Origin: an uncultured Clostridia bacterium
GTDB taxonomy: Bacteria; Bacillota; Clostridia; Christensenellales; Pumilibacteraceae
Length of the DNA: 9,101 nt
Assembly: GCA_947385185.1 (NCBI GenBank)
Contig: CANDJX010000064.1
Coordinates: forward strand, 1 to 9,101
Direction of reading: 5' to 3'
Shown piece after piece: positions 6,233 through 9,101 of this stretch (the stretch's first letter is position 1; the number at the start of each line of letters is the position of its first letter). The notes below the pieces were generated by a model. That model had not been told where the DNA came from and made no database searches. It saw only the letters and a list, made by a program, of their open reading frames with translations. The translations under genes and the position numbers were made by a program.

Positions 6233-7276
6233 TTGGACGAGTATATCGTACACTTCGACGACATATCCTCAGGCGTTTTCGAGCTTGCTCCTCGCGCCCG
6301 TCTGACGCACGTCTATCCGTTCATTTCATCCGCAGCCGTTCTTTCCGATGCGCTCGACATAGCTTCCGCCGTACATTCGCGCGACGCGGTCAGAGTCATG
6401 AAAGTAGCGGTGAAAATGGATCGGGTCAGAAAGGTCGTCGGACTGAAAGAACCGAACCTGCGCTTTCCGGGAAAGGGCGTAGCCGTCGCAGTGATAGACA
6501 CCGGACTTTCGCCGCACCTTGATTTTTTCCTGCCCAACCGCGTTCCGACTTTCGTAGATCTCGTAAGCGGAAAGAGCGAGCCGTTTGACGATAACGGTCA
6601 CGGTACGTCGGTCGCGGGCGCGCTCGCGGGGAGCGGCATAATGTCGGGCGGACGTTATGCGGGTATCGCGCCGGGGATCGACGTGATACCGATCAAGGCG
6701 CTCGGAGCGAACGGCGAGGGCAGTACGGCGGACATTCTGCAGGCGATGCAATGGGTGTGGACGAACTCAGACAAGTACAATATCCGCGTTGTATGTATGT
6801 CGTTCGGAGCCGAGCCGCAGGGCAAAAACGATCCGCTTGCCCGGGGCGCGGAGGCGCTGCACTCCCGCGGAGTGCTTGTAGTCGCAAGCAGCGGCAACGA
6901 CGGACCGGGTTTGGACACGGTAAAAGCGCCGGGAATAAGTCCGTTTGCACTGACCGTCGGAGGCGCGGAAATCAAGGGCGCGGCGCGGCTTTCTCCGTTC
7001 TCGTCGCGCGGGGTGTACGGAGGAATAAGCAAACCGGATATAGTCGCGCCCGCCGAAGATATAGTATGCACGGGCGCGGACGAAGATTACGTCGCCGTTT
7101 CGGGTACGAGTATCTCGACTCCCATCGTAGCCGGCGCGTGCGCGCTCGTATTCGCTTCCAGACCGTCGTTTACGCCGGATAAGGTACGCCAGCTTATCGC
7201 CGAAAACGCCCGTCCCATGTCCGAGGAAGGGAGCGGTAACGGACTGATCGATATGTCGTTCATATCCTCACTTTGA
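6233..7276 (+). CDS. Subtilisin-like serine protease (S8), probably intracellular
   Basis: 347 residues. Catalytic triad: Asp89 in VAVIDTGLSPHLDF, His123 in DDNGHGTSVAG and Ser293 in SGTSISTPIVAG. Asn222 in ASSGNDGP is the oxyanion-hole residue. Residues 1-70 (with YIVHFDD, and VRVMKVAVKMDRV at 53-65) precede the protease domain and may be an I9-like propeptide that folds and inhibits the enzyme. There is no hydrophobic signal peptide, so it probably works inside the cell, as the Bacillus AprX group does; that assignment rests on layout, not alignment. The start is TTG 6233: a stop at 6218-6220 lies just upstream, no other start codon falls between, and AGGA at 6219-6222 is 10 nt away. It follows the small helical gene by 4 nt. 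Its tail overlaps the opposing aminotransferase by 9 nt. Confidence 0.93.
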   Translation: MDEYIVHFDDISSGVFELAPRARLTHVYPFISSAAVLSDALDIASAVHSRDAVRVMKVAVKMDRVRKVVGLKEPNLRFPGKGVAVAVIDTGLSPHLDFFLPNRVPTFVDLVSGKSEPFDDNGHGTSVAGALAGSGIMSGGRYAGIAPGIDVIPIKALGANGEGSTADILQAMQWVWTNSDKYNIRVVCMSFGAEPQGKNDPLARGAEALHSRGVLVVASSGNDGPGLDTVKAPGISPFALTVGGAEIKGAARLSPFSSRGVYGGISKPDIVAPAEDIVCTGADEDYVAVSGTSISTPIVAGACALVFASRPSFTPDKVRQLIAENARPMSEEGSGNGLIDMSFISSL

Positions 7277-8389
7277 CAGTTCGGATACTGCCTGCAGGAA
7301 AAAGTTCAGTTCTTCCACCGTGTTGTCCACGCCGAGCGCGATTCTGATCATGCCGTCCTTCATCGTACCGTAATGCTTGTGTATGAGCGGCGCGCAGTGC
7401 AGTCCCGCTCTGACGCAGACGTCGTATTCGTCGGACAGGATATTTCCCGCTTCCGAGGACGACATACCGCGGACGTTGAACGCGATTACCGGACCGCCGT
7501 ATTCCTTTTTCGTATACAGCTGAACGCCGTGAATTTTCGACAGTTCGCCGAGCGTGTATATGAACATTCCCGTCAGTTTTTTCGCATTGCTTTCGCCGTA
7601 TTCGCAGGAATATTTGAACGCCGCGTTCAGTCCGGCTATGGCGGGCGTGGGGAGCGTGCCGCTTTCGAGCGCTTCCGGAAGCTCGGACGGTTGCGGTTTT
7701 GCGGAATCCGTACCCGTTCCGCCGTATCTGAACGGCTTGACGTCTCCTTTCCGGATGAGCAGGAGTCCGATCCCCTGAGGCGCGTGTAAGCCTTTATGCG
7801 GCGCGACCGCAAGCATGGAGATGTGCGAAGCGTTCATATCTATCTTCCTGTATCCCGCGCTTTGCGCTCCGTCCACAAGAAACAGCAAACTGGATTTTTC
7901 CGCGAAGTATCCGATCTCGTCTATGGGCTGGACCGCGCCCGTCACGTTCCCGACATGATTGACGATCACCATATAAGTGTTCGGACGTACTGCGGCGGCG
8001 ACCTGTTCTGCTGTTACGAACCCGCCTCCGAGCGGCTTGAGCACGGTAAAATCGACGAGCCCGAGCTCGCGCAAGCGGATAAGCGGACGAAGCACGCTGT
8101 TGTGTTCGAGAGCCGTGGTTATGATATGACCGCCCTTTCTGACCGTACCGAAAATCGCGGTGTTGAGAGCGTCGGTGCAGCTCATCGTAAAAATGACTCG
8201 GTCGGGCGGGCAGGAAAAGTATTTCGCGGCGGTTTCCCTGGTATCCTCGACCATCATTCCGGCTTTGACGGCGAGGGAGTGCGACGAGCGCGTCGGATTT
8301 GCCGACAGATATTTGAGCGCCGTTCCGACAGCGTTTATAACGCCCGTCGGTTTGAAATAAGTAGTCGCGGCATTGTCGAGATAGATCAT
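7268..8389 (-). CDS. Cysteine desulfurase-like class V aminotransferase (EF2568-type)
   Basis: Fold-type I PLP enzyme of the NifS/SufS superfamily, expected to take S or Se from cysteine or selenocysteine. 373 residues, starting directly at MIYLDNAATTYFKP. This short N-terminus is typical of the subfamily described by TIGR01977 (EF2568) and lacks the leader seen in SufS. Visible: EHNSVLRP at 95-102 (PLP-stacking His96), NHVGNVTGAVQPI at 144-156, VDGAQSAG at 172-179 (Asp173), APHKGLHAPQGIG at 196-208 with the PLP lysine Lys199, and RAGLHCAP at 327-334 with Cys332 in the SufS-type sulfur-carrying position. So the active-site cysteine is present. The start has GGAGG six nt upstream (8400-8396 on this strand). 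It is divergent from a DUF3343-like gene across 93 nt. No SufU/IscU scaffold is beside it, so general Fe-S assembly is not indicated. Confidence 0.9.
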   Translation of the reverse strand: MIYLDNAATTYFKPTGVINAVGTALKYLSANPTRSSHSLAVKAGMMVEDTRETAAKYFSCPPDRVIFTMSCTDALNTAIFGTVRKGGHIITTALEHNSVLRPLIRLRELGLVDFTVLKPLGGGFVTAEQVAAAVRPNTYMVIVNHVGNVTGAVQPIDEIGYFAEKSSLLFLVDGAQSAGYRKIDMNASHISMLAVAPHKGLHAPQGIGLLLIRKGDVKPFRYGGTGTDSAKPQPSELPEALESGTLPTPAIAGLNAAFKYSCEYGESNAKKLTGMFIYTLGELSKIHGVQLYTKKEYGGPVIAFNVRGMSSSEAGNILSDEYDVCVRAGLHCAPLIHKHYGTMKDGMIRIALGVDNTVEELNFFLQAVSELSK

Positions 8390-8482
8390 CGAAGTCCTCC
8401 GTGCCCCGATAGCGGAGCTATACGATAATTTATTACGGACGGCGGCGAAAGAGAACGAAAGAAACTCAAAAGGACGATAAAA
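8390..8482. promoter_or_regulatory. Divergent intergenic region between desulfurase-like and DUF3343-like genes
   Basis: 93 nt that must hold the promoters of both genes unless transcription enters from outside. An AT-rich core at about 8418-8443 contains GATAAT (8424-8429), a possible -10 for the + strand, but I find no convincing -35 on either strand. A small inverted repeat ATAGC-GGA-GCTAT spans 8409-8421. Ribosome sites for both genes lie at the two edges. Confidence 0.4.
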
Positions 8483-8722
8483 ATGGAAATATTGATTATT
8501 TTCAAGACGAGAAATCAGACGCTTCGCTGCGCGAACTTTCTTCGTTCGGCGGGGTATGCCGCGTCGGTGATAGATACGCCGCTTCGGCTTTACGGCAGTT
8601 GCACGTTATCCGTCAGGTGCGACCGCTCGGCTTTTTCGTATTTTTACGGTTCGGCGCATATGTTCCCGTCGTTTGTCGGCGCATACGAGTCGTCGGGAGG
8701 AAAATATACGAGAATTTTTTGA
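8483..8722 (+). CDS. DUF3343-like small protein (putative Se/S carrier family)
   Basis: 79 residues. The start MEILIIFKTRNQTLRCANFLRSAGY, and then VIDTPLRLYGSCTLSVRC at 29-46, match the pattern I know for DUF3343 (PF11823): a beta strand, a helix that begins after a Thr/Ser-rich turn, a strand ending in a TP motif, then a loop with a conserved cysteine followed by L-S-V/L-R. Cys40 is the expected conserved cysteine; Cys16 and Cys46 are extra. The Pfam family is described as a putative Se/S carrier and is seen near class V desulfurase-like genes, which fits the divergent neighbour here. The second half (FSYFYGSAHMFPSFVGAYE) is less typical. ATG 8483 has AAAGGA at 8469-8474 eight nt upstream. 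Family call by eye, not by profile search; the function is inferred. Confidence 0.72.
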   Translation: MEILIIFKTRNQTLRCANFLRSAGYAASVIDTPLRLYGSCTLSVRCDRSAFSYFYGSAHMFPSFVGAYESSGGKYTRIF

Positions 8723-8727
8723 AATGC

Positions 8728-8756
8728 TTTACATCGGACGCGCCTTGTGGTATACT
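8728..8756 (+). promoter_or_regulatory. Sigma-A type promoter for nth
   Basis: A -35 TTTACA (8728-8733) and a -10 TATACT (8751-8756) are separated by exactly 17 nt, and TGG just before the -10 gives an extended -10. Each hexamer differs from consensus at one position. Transcription should begin near 8763, about 26 nt before the nth start. It begins 5 nt after the DUF3343-like stop. Confidence 0.8.
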
Positions 8757-8788
8757 TGACTCTGATAATAACTTGCAGAGGAAAAAGT

Positions 8789-9055
8789 ATGTCGCGTGCA
8801 GGCGAAATAATAGCCCGACTCAAAAAAGACTATCCCGACGCTCATTGCGAGCTCGATTACGGCACGCCGTTCGAATTGCTCGTGGCTGTCATTCTGTCCG
8901 CGCAGTGTACGGACAAGCGCGTCAATATCGTGACGAAAGATTTGTTCGAAAAACATAATACTCCGTACGATTTCGCGGGCATGGAACAGGAAGAACTGGA
9001 AAAACTCATTCATTCGTGCGGCTTTTTCCGCGCGAAAGCCCGCAGCATTATTTCC
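8789..9055 (+). CDS. nth: Endonuclease III, N-terminal part (3' end cut by adapter)
   Basis: DNA base-excision repair glycosylase/AP lyase for oxidised pyrimidines. 89 residues are present, running in frame into the adapter at 9056 with no stop. The product begins MSRAGEIIARLKKDYPDA and carries the strong family signature YGTPFELLVAVILSAQCTDK (24-43), followed by VNIVTKDLFEKHNTP and LIHSCGFFRAKARSII (73-88). The helix-hairpin-helix, catalytic lysine and aspartate, and the four-cysteine 4Fe-4S loop would lie beyond the edge, so activity cannot be judged. ATG 8789 has AGAGG at 8777-8781 seven nt upstream and its own promoter. The truncation comes from the library fragment, not from mutation. 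Confidence 0.94.
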
Positions 9056-9101
9056 AGATCGGAAGAGCGTCGTGTAGGGAAAGAGTGTGCTTGTCAGTGT
9101 A
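9056..9101 (-). other. Illumina adapter sequence (library artefact), right end
   Basis: AGATCGGAAGAGCGTCG starts at 9056, the reverse complement of the adapter at the left end. The match continues for 45 bases to 9100, with one extra A at 9101. Identical adapters in inverted orientation at both ends of a roughly 9-kb insert point to an amplified long-fragment library, such as a synthetic long read. Confidence 0.97.

Noticed and set aside
7796..8428. 210-codon + strand frame over the class V aminotransferase
   Set aside because: It is a shadow of a gene with full catalytic motifs and a good ribosome site on the - strand; its product is Arg/His-rich without pattern.
8729..9013. 94-codon - strand frame over nth
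   Set aside because: The + strand encodes an unmistakable endonuclease III N-terminus with promoter and ribosome site. The - strand frame is its shadow.
1..9101. Terminal inverted repeats as evidence of a transposon or linear plasmid
   Set aside because: The repeats are sequencing adapter. No transposase or telomere-protein gene is present, and the interior is ordinary chromosomal content.

Overview
The window is a chromosomal fragment of about 9.0 kb from a bacterium, capped at both ends by sequencing-adapter sequence (1-45 and 9056-9101). The biological insert is therefore about 46-9055, and the genes at both edges are cut by the library fragment, not by biology. Tight gene packing, AGGAGG-type ribosome sites and the family mix (TyrS in a metabolic operon, MetY-type sulfhydrylase, an EF2568-type class V aminotransferase, a DUF3343-like protein, an AprX-like intracellular subtilase) suggest an anaerobic Bacillota lineage, probably an uncultured Clostridia. 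The coding sequence is fairly GC- and CpG-rich for that group. The taxonomy is inference from families and style; nothing here names a species. I see no mobile element, CRISPR array, rRNA or tRNA, and no gene-free stretch over 300 bases.

Region 1 (46-5756, + strand) looks like one operon: the C-terminal end of a class I/II aminotransferase, tyrosyl-tRNA synthetase, a YigZ/IMPACT protein, branched-chain aminotransferase, O-acetylhomoserine sulfhydrylase (MetY) and malic enzyme. Junctions are 18 nt, a 4-nt overlap, a 14-nt overlap, 31 nt and 8 nt. A clear rho-independent terminator at 5728-5756 closes it. Three of the six products are PLP enzymes. The theme is amino-acid synthesis (aromatic or other aminotransferase, branched-chain, methionine/homocysteine) together with Tyr-tRNA charging and pyruvate/malate carbon.

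Region 2 (5658-7276) is the least explained part. A small unrecognised gene on the - strand (86 aa) overlaps the malic enzyme tail-to-tail, and the operon terminator lies inside its reading frame. Divergent from it, across a 49-nt gap with an operator-like palindrome, sits a second small unrecognised gene (about 86 aa). That gene is followed after 4 nt by a subtilisin-type protease that has a full catalytic triad but no signal peptide.

Region 3 (7268-9055): a cysteine-desulfurase-like class V aminotransferase on the - strand meets the subtilase tail-to-tail with a 9-nt overlap. Divergent from it is a small DUF3343-like protein, a family annotated as a putative Se/S carrier. Together they suggest a sulfur or selenium transfer pair. 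The window ends with the N-terminal part of endonuclease III (nth), behind a good sigma-A type promoter, cut by the right adapter.

Best candidates for undescribed biology are the two small proteins with the cytoplasmic subtilase, and the desulfurase-like/DUF3343 divergent pair.
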